From Pieris napi (Eukaryota; Arthropoda; Insecta; Lepidoptera; Pieridae), in NCBI RefSeq assembly GCF_905475465.1, contig NC_062240.1, forward strand, positions 9,935,001 to 9,999,000: a stretch of 64,000 nt of DNA, in the 5' to 3' direction. Both the position numbers and the translations under genes were made by a program. Positions 45,961 through 56,327 of this stretch are shown piece after piece; positions within the stretch are counted from its first letter, which is position 1, and every line of letters begins with the position of its first letter. The notes beneath the pieces are model-generated. The model worked only from the letters and a program-made list of their open reading frames with translations, did no database searches and had not been told where the DNA came from.

Positions 45961-47816
45961 TGAATTGTATAAGTAACACATCAAAACGCTCCCATACTTG
46001 AAACGTTGGATTTGACTCAATTAATCTGGTTTCCCTACCTTCTTCAAATACATACTAAATTTCGTTCAAGCCGACTGGAGTTAACACTGAAAGCTTACAA
46101 ATGACATATTACAAAGTTATGTATTTTATAATTGCTTTTTGTCTCTAGTACAAAACAGTTCATGGATACTATTTATATAGTTTTTATTTAGCTGTTGTGT
46201 TTTTAACTTTAAAAAAGGAGGAGGTTTTTCAATTCGACCAAATATTTTTTTATTCACGTATAACTGCTTTTGATGTTTCTTTTTTGAATCAGGATCCAGA
46301 AACCAGGATATTAGGATGTCATCGTAGAAAGTCGGTTTTTTTGGTAAAAAATATTTCGGTTTTAAACTTTACTGTAATGGCCAACCAAACAACATGGCAA
46401 AAAAAACATGGCAAAAAAACAAAGAAATCATTTTATTAAGAGTAAATGGTGAAAACATGGGTAAATATATCGTCATTAAAACTTCATAATGACGAAGATG
46501 ACCTTGATACATCAAACAAACTTAGGTTATAGGCATAACATTTCAAACGTTAAACAGGCGGTAGTTAAGCAACTTAATTTGCTGATAATGCCTACCTACC
46601 TACTCGTAGGATTTAACAGACACCAAAATACACTTCGAAACCACATTCAAAGTCACACAAACATCTAGCTGTTTGCAAAACGTGTTAAAGGAGCTATGTA
46701 AACGTATTGTGAATACTGAAAGTTGATATTCCTGTATCTGAACGATGTATTCTATATTTTTAAAGTAAACATTCTGAGAATATGTCGAGAAATTTATTCC
46801 TGATTTCGTTTGTTACTACTACGTGAAATATTGGCGGTCAACACAGCTCCGTCGTGTAACTATTGAACCATGGTCAATGGTGCCTTTATTTTAAATTAAA
46901 GATAAAAAATAATACTTTACCACGCGCAAGCTGCGTCATTCAAACAGTACGTAAGAACTTACAAAACCCATTTGGACATTATTTACGAATTGCAAAGAAA
47001 TTTTGTATAATGACCTGAGATTATTTAGACACTATTAATACACCAGATGCGAGAACTGCGTGGTTAGCATCCGGTCCAGGCTTGAGTTTGCCGTCTAACG
47101 TCAACTTTCAAAGAAGCTGTGATGATCCTCTTTGTAAATCTGAATTCCAGAACTTATTAGGCCCAACCTCAATTACAGACTGCGCAAGGCTGGATGCAGA
47201 GGGGTCTAGGGAAGCCGGTCATTAGCTTATACAGTTTATTTAACGTTTTTATTCGGCTGAAAGAAGCGTTTTTAAAGAAACAAACCAAATCAGACGTATT
47301 CCTCGTTTTGCAAGTGTGACTGATGTATTGATATGTAAATATTATATTTACTAACACTAACTGACTGACTTTCATCGAAAATAAATAATGCTAAGTAAAT
47401 ATATTACAATTAATAATAAAACAATTACTATTTACAGTTCTAAAGTTAGTTGAACTAACACATTGCTTGGTATAATACGATAGACACGGACGGTTAAATG
47501 GTTTTCTTGAATGTCAAGAACTATCAAATTACAATTAACAATCATAATTACATTACTCATTGTTTTCGCATTTAGTCTAAACCAAAGTAGTCCGTCCATT
47601 CCTCCAGTCCAATGGACTTCGCGTGAGGACTTTGTAGTGAGAGTTTCCTTTTAGGACTTAAAAATATGAACTGCACTTTGTGTAATTAATATTATTTTAA
47701 AAGATTTTATTATTGACGTTTACATTTCTGCCGCATTAACTGATACAAAGACAAAGATTATTTGTAAAAATTAGTCACTTTAATTCCGCAACATTTGATT
47801 TAATAGTAGTAACTAA

Positions 47817-48492
47817 AGCCGGGCGCATACATACTGATTCCGGATCAGGTTTCCGTATCAGGGTTTCAGATTCGGAAACCTGAATGGTCCGCGTGCATAC
47901 AAAATGTTCGATAAGGCGCACACCGTTCTTACTTTTTCCGGACAGAAAAAAACCTGACGTTCGGTTCGGAATTTCTCCGTGCGTTCGTTTTGGAAGAACG
48001 GAAAAAAAACTGATGACGTCACCCCGAACGCAGCATTCGCATACATATTGGCTCGATCGCCGCACACGTACGGAAATTTTCATTCAGAATCGCGTTGGCG
48101 CTGTGTGCGTATTTTGTTTTATCTCGTATGCTATTATGAAGCTCATCAAAGGATTTCATTGACATCCTGTAATATTTGAAGAATTCTTCTGGGTATGCCC
48201 GTAACTTTGCTCTTTTGACATAGAATTGACTCTCAGTTAATCTTTGGGTATTCAGTGGATGCACCCCATAACGATGTTTTATGCCCTTTTTGTCTAGCAC
48301 CAATAAAAGAGCAATGAGCATCAATTCGTCTTCGTCGTCCATACTCGTGCGTTATCAGAAGCGTCTATGATCGAACTGATCGTTTAAATTCCGAATGCAA
48401 AAAACAGAATGTGTGCGCTCTCCACACGGAATTCTTGATTAGGAAACCTGATCAGGATTTCTGATCAGGAATCAGTATGTATGCGCCCGGCT
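47817..48492. mobile_element. Deleted PIF/Harbinger element with transposase remnant
   Basis: The inverted ends AGCCGGGCGCATACATACTG and CAGTATGTATGCGCCCGGCT are flanked by TAA on each side (47814-47816, 48493-48495), the 3-bp TWA duplication typical of PIF/Harbinger. At 676 bp it is far shorter than an autonomous element, with a transposase 5' piece on the minus strand. Confidence 0.85.
48019..48342 (-). pseudogene. N-terminal fragment of a Harbinger (HARBI1-like) transposase
   Basis: 107 codons starting MDDEDELMLIALLLVLDKKG. YGVHPLNTQRL, SQFYVKRAKLRAYPEEFFKY and MSMKSFDELHNSI match the known N-terminal pattern of Harbinger nucleases. The DDE catalytic part is missing. It lies inside the 676-bp TIR element. 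Confidence 0.75.
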
Positions 48493-48549
48493 TAAGGGAT
48501 GAGAGTCAGTCCCACGCTGAGCGTTGTTACTTTATAGAAGACTGTCAAT

Positions 48550-48910
48550 TATGATTTTTAGAAAAAAAAAATTTCTTAACTAATTATTTAAACAATAGAA
48601 AATTAAAAAAAACGATTATAAACAATTAAAAATTGTTATTAAGGAAAAAAAATTTTTTTTTTTCATAAAATTTTTAATGTAATAAAGTTGTGTTAAATTT
48701 AAAAAAAAAAATATTGATTTAATCAATTTGTTTAAAAAAAATTATCAACAAATGGCGGGAATTTTTTTTTTTGCCAATCAATAAATATCTTGTATAAATA
48801 AAAAAACGATTATATGATGATTTAGAAAAAAAATTTTTTTTTTAACAACATTACATGGATTTTTAAGTTTTTGTTTAAGTAAAAAAATTGTTATAAACAA
48901 AGTATAAATA
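48550..48910. repeat. Low-complexity A/T homopolymer tract
   Basis: Runs of A and T of 8-14 bases alternate over about 360 bp (for example GGAAAAAAAATTTTTTTTTT). It separates the Harbinger remnant from block 3 and holds no gene. Confidence 0.8.
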
Positions 48911-49617
48911 TTTTTTAAATTTTTATGGCACGATCTTGTTAAGTATGTATGTAAGAAAGGCTCTACGAAGCGAAATATTTTTACGACCATTATTTAAACA
49001 TTTTTTTCACTTACAATTAAGACGGTCGTTCGAGAAAATTTCGTTAGTTAACAATTATTTAACTTGTTGAAAAATTAACTTTAAGTAAAATTTTCAACGG
49101 GAATAAATTAATTATAGTGTTCAGAACACACCATAATTTTTTCAAATTTAAAAAAAAATATTCAATACCTTAAATAAATTAATTAATGTGCCGTAGTCGC
49201 TTTTGACGCCACGCGCGAATCCTAAAAATGTCACCCGCAGACCTATTTTCAGCGTTAAATTAACATTATAAATAATGGAGATAGAGTTCTGGGAGTCAGG
49301 AGTTTTTTATTGGAAATTTCCTCCTCTTTCAGAATCTTTATGTATCTATCTTTATGTTTATATATATTTTGAAATTTCTTAAATATTAATAGTTTATTAA
49401 ATATTGGCAAAAAACTAAATGCCATTTTTTTTTCATCTTTAATGGTCTATAACTTTTGCAATTTTTTATGTGCTAATACACGCTTTTAGCACATTTTTCT
49501 AGACGTCATTCCGGATCCAATGAGCTATCGCACATAATTTTACGAGCAGTATCTCTAATTTGTTCCATTTTCAACTTGTCGACTAGACTATTTCTTTTTT
49601 TTATCTTACTAGCTAGA

Positions 49618-49700
49618 CCGGTGTCCCGAATAGCAGAATAAGTATTTAAAAAAATAAAGAATCGACTGTTAGGCGGTACGATGTTCGCCAGGCCAGCTAG
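49618..49700 (+). mobile_element. Helitron 3' end fragment
   Basis: CCCGAATAGCAGAATAAG leads to TTCGCCAGGCCAGCTAG at 49700. It is the 3' end of the 11431-type Helitron and sits at the start of duplicated block 3. Confidence 0.65.
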
Positions 49701-49894
49701 TAAAAAATAATAATTTAAAATGATTTATGTAAAACATTAAGTGGACAATATAATAATTAGATATTCCAGACTGAACAATTTACGATTACGATTTATGACT
49801 TACCTAATTGTTCAATAAGCGTATCGATAAAAAATATCAGCATTAAATATTAACGAGTCTTTGTTTTGTCATTAATGACGTTAATATTTAAAGG

Positions 49895-49925
49895 TATATA
49901 AGCTATAACTTTTAAAGCAATCAGT
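49895..49925 (+). promoter_or_regulatory. Core promoter of I29 block copy 3
   Basis: TATATAAG at 49895-49902 and TCAGT at 49921-49925, same spacing. The last TATA base differs from the other copies. Confidence 0.68.
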
Positions 49926-49945
49926 GCATTCAGTACAGTCTTACA

Positions 49946-50257
49946 ATGATTCGCATTATTTGTGTTTTGTTCGTGGCCGCGTTAGTGAGTGCTGCGCCAG
50001 AAAAAAAACCACATTACAATTTAAACGACGCTCCGGCCTTGTTCGAAAAATTCATCAAAGACTATGACAGACACTACAAAGATGCTGCAGATCGTGAAGA
50101 ACACTATATAGCGTTTGTAAATTCGTTAGAATATATAAATAAAGCGAACGCTAAAGCAGGAGATGGAGGAGCTACTTCCGACATAAATAAGTTCGCGGAT
50201 TTAACCCCTGAGGAATGGGACCGTATGGTTGGGATTAAGATAAAACCTCCTTATTAA
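49946..50257 (+). CDS. Secreted inhibitor-I29 domain protein, block copy 3
   Basis: 103 residues. The signal peptide ends VSAA, and the N-terminal half is nearly the same as copies 1 and 2. The second half differs: YINKANAKAGDGGATSDI then NKFADLTPEEWDRM. Here N81, F83 and D85 of the GNFD motif are kept, as in active cathepsin propeptides, unlike the other two copies. The C-terminus is also new (IKIKPPY). The donor at 50270 and acceptor at 51110 suggest a spliced 3' UTR. Of the three block copies it looks most like a canonical I29 inhibitor. Confidence 0.87.
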   Translation: MIRIICVLFVAALVSAAPEKKPHYNLNDAPALFEKFIKDYDRHYKDAADREEHYIAFVNSLEYINKANAKAGDGGATSDINKFADLTPEEWDRMVGIKIKPPY

Positions 50258-51110
50258 ACTTCATAGAACGTAAGTATTTTATTTTATATTAATTGATGAC
50301 TCATTTTAAAGCACTTAGACAAACAGGCAGTCTACGAATCCCGTTTGGGCGGGAAACCTTAAAGAAATTCCGTCTGAGAGGCTGTCAATGAAATAGCTAC
50401 GATTTTTGGACCTTAGGACCAGATACACTGAATCTCAAGTAAACGAACTAGAAAATTATTATTTTTTATTTATTGAGAAAGATTTACAGCTTAAAACTAA
50501 CTCACTTACTAAATTTAAAGTTCTTTTTACATCAGTGAACAAATCTTTACTTTTAATTAAGTACTTAATAATTAACTGGATTGGTAAGCATAAAATCATT
50601 TTAATCCAACTATCTATATATATCAAAGAAAGCAATAAACTAACCAAAAAATTGTTGAGGATCACTTAGGGTAATATACAGTAATAAAAATTTACGATAC
50701 ACTATTTTTTCCACCGAGGAACTCAGAGCTTTAGCATAAAAAACACTGAACATATAAAAGACTAAAAATCTGTTTGAAAAGTAAACTATAAAATTAAAGA
50801 TTTTTATCATTATGTTGCACCATCTATAAATGTTGATAGTATCGACACATGAGTTAAACTACTAATGCTACTACTAATAATTTTATTGAGCACTGATTTT
50901 ATTCTATAAAAGTATCTGCTTTGAATTTTCCGCTTTTGATATACTGATTTCTTACTAGATTTTATCGTACCCTTAGTTTTGCGCGTACCACCCAGAGGCG
51001 CTGTTTGATCGTTTGTGCTAATATTTTTCTCTCAACTCACGGTAGAGATATTCTGTTTGTAGGATTATTTAGTTCAAATATATATATATTAATAAATATA
51101 TTATTTTCAG

Positions 51111-51220
51111 ATCAACATCAGTAAGCCACTTGGGAAATGTAACTGTTTTTGCACTTAGAAAATAAATCTGAAGTTGCTGTAACGGTGTTTTTTTCATGAT
51201 CTAACTGATAAACAATAGGA
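51111..51220 (+). other. Probable 3' UTR exon of I29 copy 3
   Basis: The acceptor TTATTTTCAG precedes ATCAACATCAGTAAGCCACT. An AATAAA follows about 50 bp downstream (AGAAAATAAATCTG). Pairs with the donor at 50270. Confidence 0.5.
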
Positions 51221-51740
51221 AAATTATATAAGTAACACATTAAAACCAACATTAACAACAAAAAGTTGATATATATTTGATTTTATTTTTTATATTAGTT
51301 ATATTTTACTTAAATTTTAATTTTAAAATAAATTAATTTCTAAGAAGGCACACACACAGGCACATAATCTTAAATGTTTTACCATGTAATATTCTCAGGG
51401 AATATCCACGCAAATTAGTTTCAAATTGCTTAATATTAATAATAATAAATCGTTTATTTGCAAAGAAAGTGGTACATTCAGATTGATTAATTATAGAAAA
51501 AGCGCACAATCAGCGATATAAAAATAGTCATGAAAATAACATATTAATTATCATGACCAGAACACGTAAATCATTTATAATTGTTTTTAAAAACTTATGG
51601 TCTAGAATCTAGATACTTTCCCACGCAATAAAGGCATTTGCTTTTAAAATTTAATCACCTTTCCCTTGAAATCATTACACGGCAGTAATCTATAATTTCT
51701 AGGTAGGTGATTAAATAGTTTGATAGCCATGGCGTAACTG

Positions 51741-51781
51741 CATTTTTCACCACGATGTATTCATCATCGTGGTGAAAAATG
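51741..51781. repeat. Perfect 17-bp hairpin in block 3
   Basis: CATTTTTCACCACGATG, a 7-base loop, then CATCGTGGTGAAAAATG. Confidence 0.7.
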
Positions 51782-52654
51782 TAGGTACTCACAGCCGTGT
51801 TGGATCCTTCGGTAGATACAGACAAGTTTCCTTCTCTCTTATGCACAGTTTCGCTGAGCTCTTCACTAAATAAGCATATTAAATTCTTATCTCTATACTA
51901 CGATATAATTTATATTTTATATTCACATTTCTATAGTAAATAAACAATTATAAGTCGAAATGTTTTAATTCCTGCTAACACTTAGGACTCAATCTCTCAA
52001 CAAGAGTACAGGTACTTTTTATTAAGCAATTTAGTTTTAACTTTACTGCATCGAACGTTGGCAGACCTGTGTAAATATATCATTTTAGTAAGAGTTGTTT
52101 AACAGTTTAACAGTGCGGTTCTTTGATGATACTAGGTAAAATGAAATCCATTGATTGGCAATTAAATGTTGCAAATATAAGAATAACAGAGCTCTCCAAA
52201 ATATGAAAATATAAACTATTACAAATTGTATCTTATTGCGTAGTATTATTACTTTAATAAGTGTAATTTAATACGCTATAATTAGCGTAATATTTCGAAT
52301 ATAGGTATTACATGCATTATTATAATGAAAATATTGTAATGGTAAACAAGATAATTTTGCTGATAGTGCCTACCTATGTTTTATCCTTAGAATTTAACAG
52401 ACACCAAAATACACTACGAACCACATTCAAAGTCACACAAACATCTAGCTGGTACCGTTTGCAAAACGTGACCAAGGTGCTTTGTAAACGTATTGTGAAT
52501 ACTAAGTGTTGATATTCCTGCATCTGAACGATGCATACTACGAGTATATTTAAAGTAAACATTGTGAGAAAATGTCGAGAAATTTATCCCTGATTTGTGA
52601 CGATTCCGTCGTATAAACATTTAACCGTGGCAGTGCCTTTAAAATTTGTTTAGG

Positions 52655-52860
52655 TTTATAATACTAAGATGTCTTGGGCCGTGGGGTCCTAGCGCTATAA
52701 GGCTTTTTAAGGAAATATCAAAAAGGCTAGTCGAAATCACAGGAGACCGAAGGGCTGGCAGCTACCTCGGACAAAGAATTAGTATAGCGATTCAAAGGGG
52801 GAACGCTGCCAGTATCTTCGGAACCTTGCCTAAAGGGACTCCTTTTAATAATATATTTTA
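52655..52860 (+). mobile_element. LINE ORF C-terminal fragment
   Basis: LGPWGPSAIRLFKEISKRLV, EITGDRRAGSYLGQ and RISIAIQRGNAASIFGTLP are the usual C-terminus of the same LINE protein family seen at 12225. It is open for about 65 codons but lacks the rest of the protein. Confidence 0.68.
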
Positions 52861-52918
52861 AGGTTAGCTATAGTTCTTCGTTTTTGTGCATTTGTTTCAG
52901 GATATTATATATTTTGTT

Positions 52919-53244
52919 GAAGTTATACTTCTTTTGGAGCGTTAGGGAAAAATAGAGAGTAAATTTTTACAATGCGCGCGACAAGTTGCATTGTCTGTCA
53001 TGACTCATGGCGTAGTGTTATTCAGAGTCGTGTTTATATACCAAAATAATGATTTTTATACGAGAAAACCCATTCCAATGTGCTAAAAAACAAAGTGTGT
53101 ATTGTAAAATATCATGATTAGTATATATTATATCGTTTCGATTGAAAGTGATCATTAAAATGGACAAGAAAAATGCAATTCGAAGAGGGAAACGTCCCTC
53201 TAAAGTGCTCGAAGAAAATGATTACGCCAAATAATTATAACTAC
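52919..53244. mobile_element. MITE with GAAGTTATACTTC-type ends, second copy
   Basis: The same family as 8250. It includes an intact short reading frame from an ATG at 53160 (MDKKNAIRRGKRPSKVLEEN, then four more codons and a stop). Its right TIR is decayed. Confidence 0.7.
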
Positions 53245-53274
53245 TAACGCGTGCACATAAGTACACACACTATT

Positions 53275-54160
53275 TTTTTTATTTATGACACAAAGGACAC
53301 CGTAGAGGAAGGATGGGTAACAGTTCCTACAAACTAAAGGGATACTCCCTATAAGTATAACCTCTGACTGACTGTCAAGAAGACCCCAGTGGCTATATTT
53401 TATGGATTCTCGCTGTTGGCAAGAAGGGCCTTAATAGTTTAGCGCATGCCAATGCGTCGGTAGCTCTGTCTGAAATTTTTTTTATTAGCGCAAGAGCTTT
53501 TACACTCTCTTCACTTCTTACGAGACTAGGATGTGCGGGACGGAAACTCACCTCCGCACCGAATAAGCGAAGTACCGAGTAATGAACCTCGCCTTACCCA
53601 TTGAAGGCGGTTGTTTCGGTTCACGCGGGCAATCTTTACTGTATTATTATCTATAGTAATGGGACCATCGGATTCTCTTAAAATGAGTCGGGGCCTTTGT
53701 TGTAGGAAAGGGGTATTGGTGGCGTTTGGACGCCAACTTTATCCATGAAAGCGTCTACACAGGGCCCTATATCAGAGGCAATACCAGGCAGTGATGGGGA
53801 GCACCTTAGATGGCTTCCTAGATCACCTCGTGTAGGCAAATCGTACCCTAATAGCCGTGTGTAAGAGTATGATACTGCCGATTTGAACTACGAGCCGATT
53901 TCATCCCCACCACCATTGTCCCAATATGGCCACTGATTTTAGGGCCGTGTATAGACGATTTTAGGATATTGTAGGAGCTCCAGGAGCTATGGTGGATATG
54001 ACCGAAGTTCTTCAAGTAAGTGGCTGCGATTATTATGAATCGCGCCTGGAGCACCTGCTATAAGATTAGATTAGAAGTACAGGCTAAGGTCGAGTAGTTG
54101 TATAATATATCCCTAGCAGCCGGTTTAACTTCGTTCACGCGTATCAGGGCGTAATGTCAT
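53275..54160 (-). repeat. GC-richer decayed retroelement-like region
   Basis: This stretch is clearly richer in G+C than its neighbours and carries many short minus-strand coding-like pieces with no long frame. It looks like an old LINE insertion in block 3; I cannot name its family. Confidence 0.35.
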
Positions 54161-55077
54161 CGCAGTGATTGGAGCCTTAGAATGTACGTGTAAAAGTGGT
54201 TTTAATTTATAGGTGGTAAAGTGCTGATTGCTTCTGGATTATAACTACTCCATTAAGGTAATTTTTACAGGTTGTAACTATTCTATGAAACCCCATTAAC
54301 AGCCATTATGGCTGTATGGACTAAAGTCCTTTGCCTTTCCCATTAGGGGTAAATTAATATCATCCTAATTAACAGCCATTATGACATAAAACGTACTCTT
54401 GTTTTGTCAAGCATAAACTAAAGTAATGCAATAATGAATTGACTTCGCCTGATGGACAAGTACGCGCAATTACTTTGTAGTGAGAGTTTTCTTTCAGGAC
54501 TTAAAATATTAACTTCACTTAGTGAATTTGATCCTATAAAAGCCTTAAAAACATTGGTGTTTACATTTCTGTCACAATTTTTATTACATTGTTTAACTTA
54601 AGCTGAAATATAATTTCATTTTACTGTAATATATAATATCCGATTAGCCAGTAATAATAATGTTTCTTCGTATCGTACTATAAGCATTATGTTAAGTATA
54701 GCTGAATTTTTTTTAAAAAAAAAAGAGTGGGATGATTTAGAAAAAGGATAAAAACAAAACTCAGCCCTGGATTTAAGGGAGGGCAAACGGGATTACAGCT
54801 CACAAAAAAGAAGACCCCACAGAGACTTATATAATAGAAATATAATCTATATACTTAGTATCGATAAATGTATTATTTATTAACTTATTTTTTTCCATAT
54901 TTTGTTTGGGCTTTCATTCCTATGTTGCTCTGAGGCCTTCAGGTACCTCTAATTGACATTGACAAAACTATGACGTTGACGTACCAATTTGTAAATGGGC
55001 GTCAATGTAGCCAAAAGCACCTTTATTCAGATTATAAAGCGTACAAGTCCCTTATTAAATTAAAAAAATAAATATAA

Positions 55078-55373
55078 TTAATTCGGCAAGAAATATTCGT
55101 TCGGTTCTTTTAAAACGTCCGCTTTGTCATCAAGTGCAACATCGCTGTTACCTTTTAAATAATTATTATTTAACTCGACTAGCGTTTTTATAAACCTATA
55201 ATATTTAAGTTGACGATCGAACTTTTTTGTAGCGTTCTTCTTGTTGTACTTTTTCATATAATCCTTGTACAGTTCTTCTGCTTGATCTAAATCATACAAT
55301 TCAGATTTCTTAATTTCTTTGTTTCTAGCTCGTCCAAGATACTCAGCGTCATTTTTATTTGATACTTTGAAAT
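55078..55373 (-). CDS. Two-domain I29-like gene, exon 2
   Basis: Two bases plus 97 codons and TAA. It carries the more diverged second domain. Its own upstream in-frame ATG lies inside the intron, so an independent start is less likely than splicing. Confidence 0.68.
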
Positions 55374-55885
55374 CTGAAATAAATAGGCCCAATAATATTT
55401 GATGGTAATAGAATAAATTTAGTGCTACCTACTAAATTTTGATTGATTTTTTTAAATATCTTAACTTATTTATACTTTATCAGACGCGAGTTTTACTAAA
55501 TCTTGTAGTCGCGGAAATAATACAATAATCAATACATAAAATTCGTGCTTTTTTTTTTTTTAATATTACACTTTAAAAACTTACATGGTTTGACGTTGAT
55601 TGCATAGTGCTGGCTTACCTCTTTCGAATCTAAGTCAGCATACTGATTAATAATATAAAGAGTATTCCTATCTTCAGTTACTTCGTTTAAATGAGCCACT
55701 TTATTTAAGTTTATTACAAAGTTTTCTAGACCCACACGTTCTTCAGAAGCGTTTCCATACATTTTGTCATATTTTTCTTTAAAATATTCAAAAATTTCAG
55801 TGGCGTTGTCGATATTATAAAATACGGTAATACCAAATGGTAAATTAAAAAGTGTGATTAAATATATATACAGTAAGGAAATCAT
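55078..55885 (-). CDS. Two-domain, two-exon secreted I29-like protein
   Basis: Exon 1 (55885-55585) has ATG, a hydrophobic leader (residues 1-20, MISLLYIYLITLFNLPFGIT) and one I29-like domain: IDNATEIFEYFKEKYDKMYG, then F56, N59 and N67, and INQYADLDSKE matching the GNFD region with Tyr for Phe. Its donor CAT/GTAAGT is phase 1. Exon 2 (55373-55078, acceptor TTTATTTCAG) starts in matching phase. It encodes a second, weaker domain (DLDQAEELYKDYMKKYNKKN ... YYRFIKTLVELNNN) and stops after NEYFLPN. The joined product is 198 residues with no catalytic domain. It lies at the edge of the inhibitor cluster in opposite orientation. The two-exon join is inferred from phase and motif match; two separate genes would be the alternative. 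Confidence 0.72.
55585..55885 (-). CDS. Two-domain I29-like gene, exon 1
   Basis: 100 codons plus one base, carrying the signal peptide and the first I29-like domain. The donor GTAAGT follows directly. Confidence 0.75.
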
Positions 55886-56327
55886 ATTAAACTATAAACC
55901 TGCGGGAATTTCGTATGTGCTTTTTTCTGTACGTGTGAATTGAGAAAAAAAGTTTGGAGACTTCTCTTAAAATACTACTCTTCTTATCTACAAATGACAA
56001 TACGCTTAGTTGATAAACGTTAATTAAACAGGCAGATTAAATACACGATTTAGCATGAAATTGAATTAAACGGAAGAGCAAATTATTATCGTTGAAGACG
56101 ATAACGCACACATTTAACAGATAAAAAATGTAATAAATCGAATGATATTTTTCGTTTATTTTGTGTTAACATTGTGAAAAATATATATATATAACTTACG
56201 CTACGATCGAGATATCCATGACAATTGACAGCTAAAAAAGAGACTTACCTCCATAGAATACTAAGCATGTCTGGCTACCTATATTATCTATCTACATTCT
56301 ACGCCATAGTTATAGAATATATAGAAC

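Larger units (their letters stand above)
41996..47690 (+). repeat. Duplicated block 2 (carries I29 copy 2)
   Basis: Direct-orientation paralogue of block 1, starting right after the 7.2-kb inverted-repeat insertion. It lacks block 1's three insertions but has about 0.85 kb of its own (43107-43965) between the LINE tail and the SINE piece. Confidence 0.85.
49726..54580 (+). repeat. Duplicated block 3 (carries I29 copy 3)
   Basis: More diverged direct copy, recognisable from ATGTAAAACATTAAGTGGAC onward through the gene, the 3' UTR exon, the CACACAAACATCTAGCTGG stretch and a final ACTTTGTAGTGAGAG stretch. It contains its own insertions after 52640. Confidence 0.75.

Noticed and set aside
47884..48179. 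Plus-strand ORFs and overlapping minus-strand frames in the Harbinger remnant
   Set aside because: They are shadows of the transposase fragment and the inverted ends.
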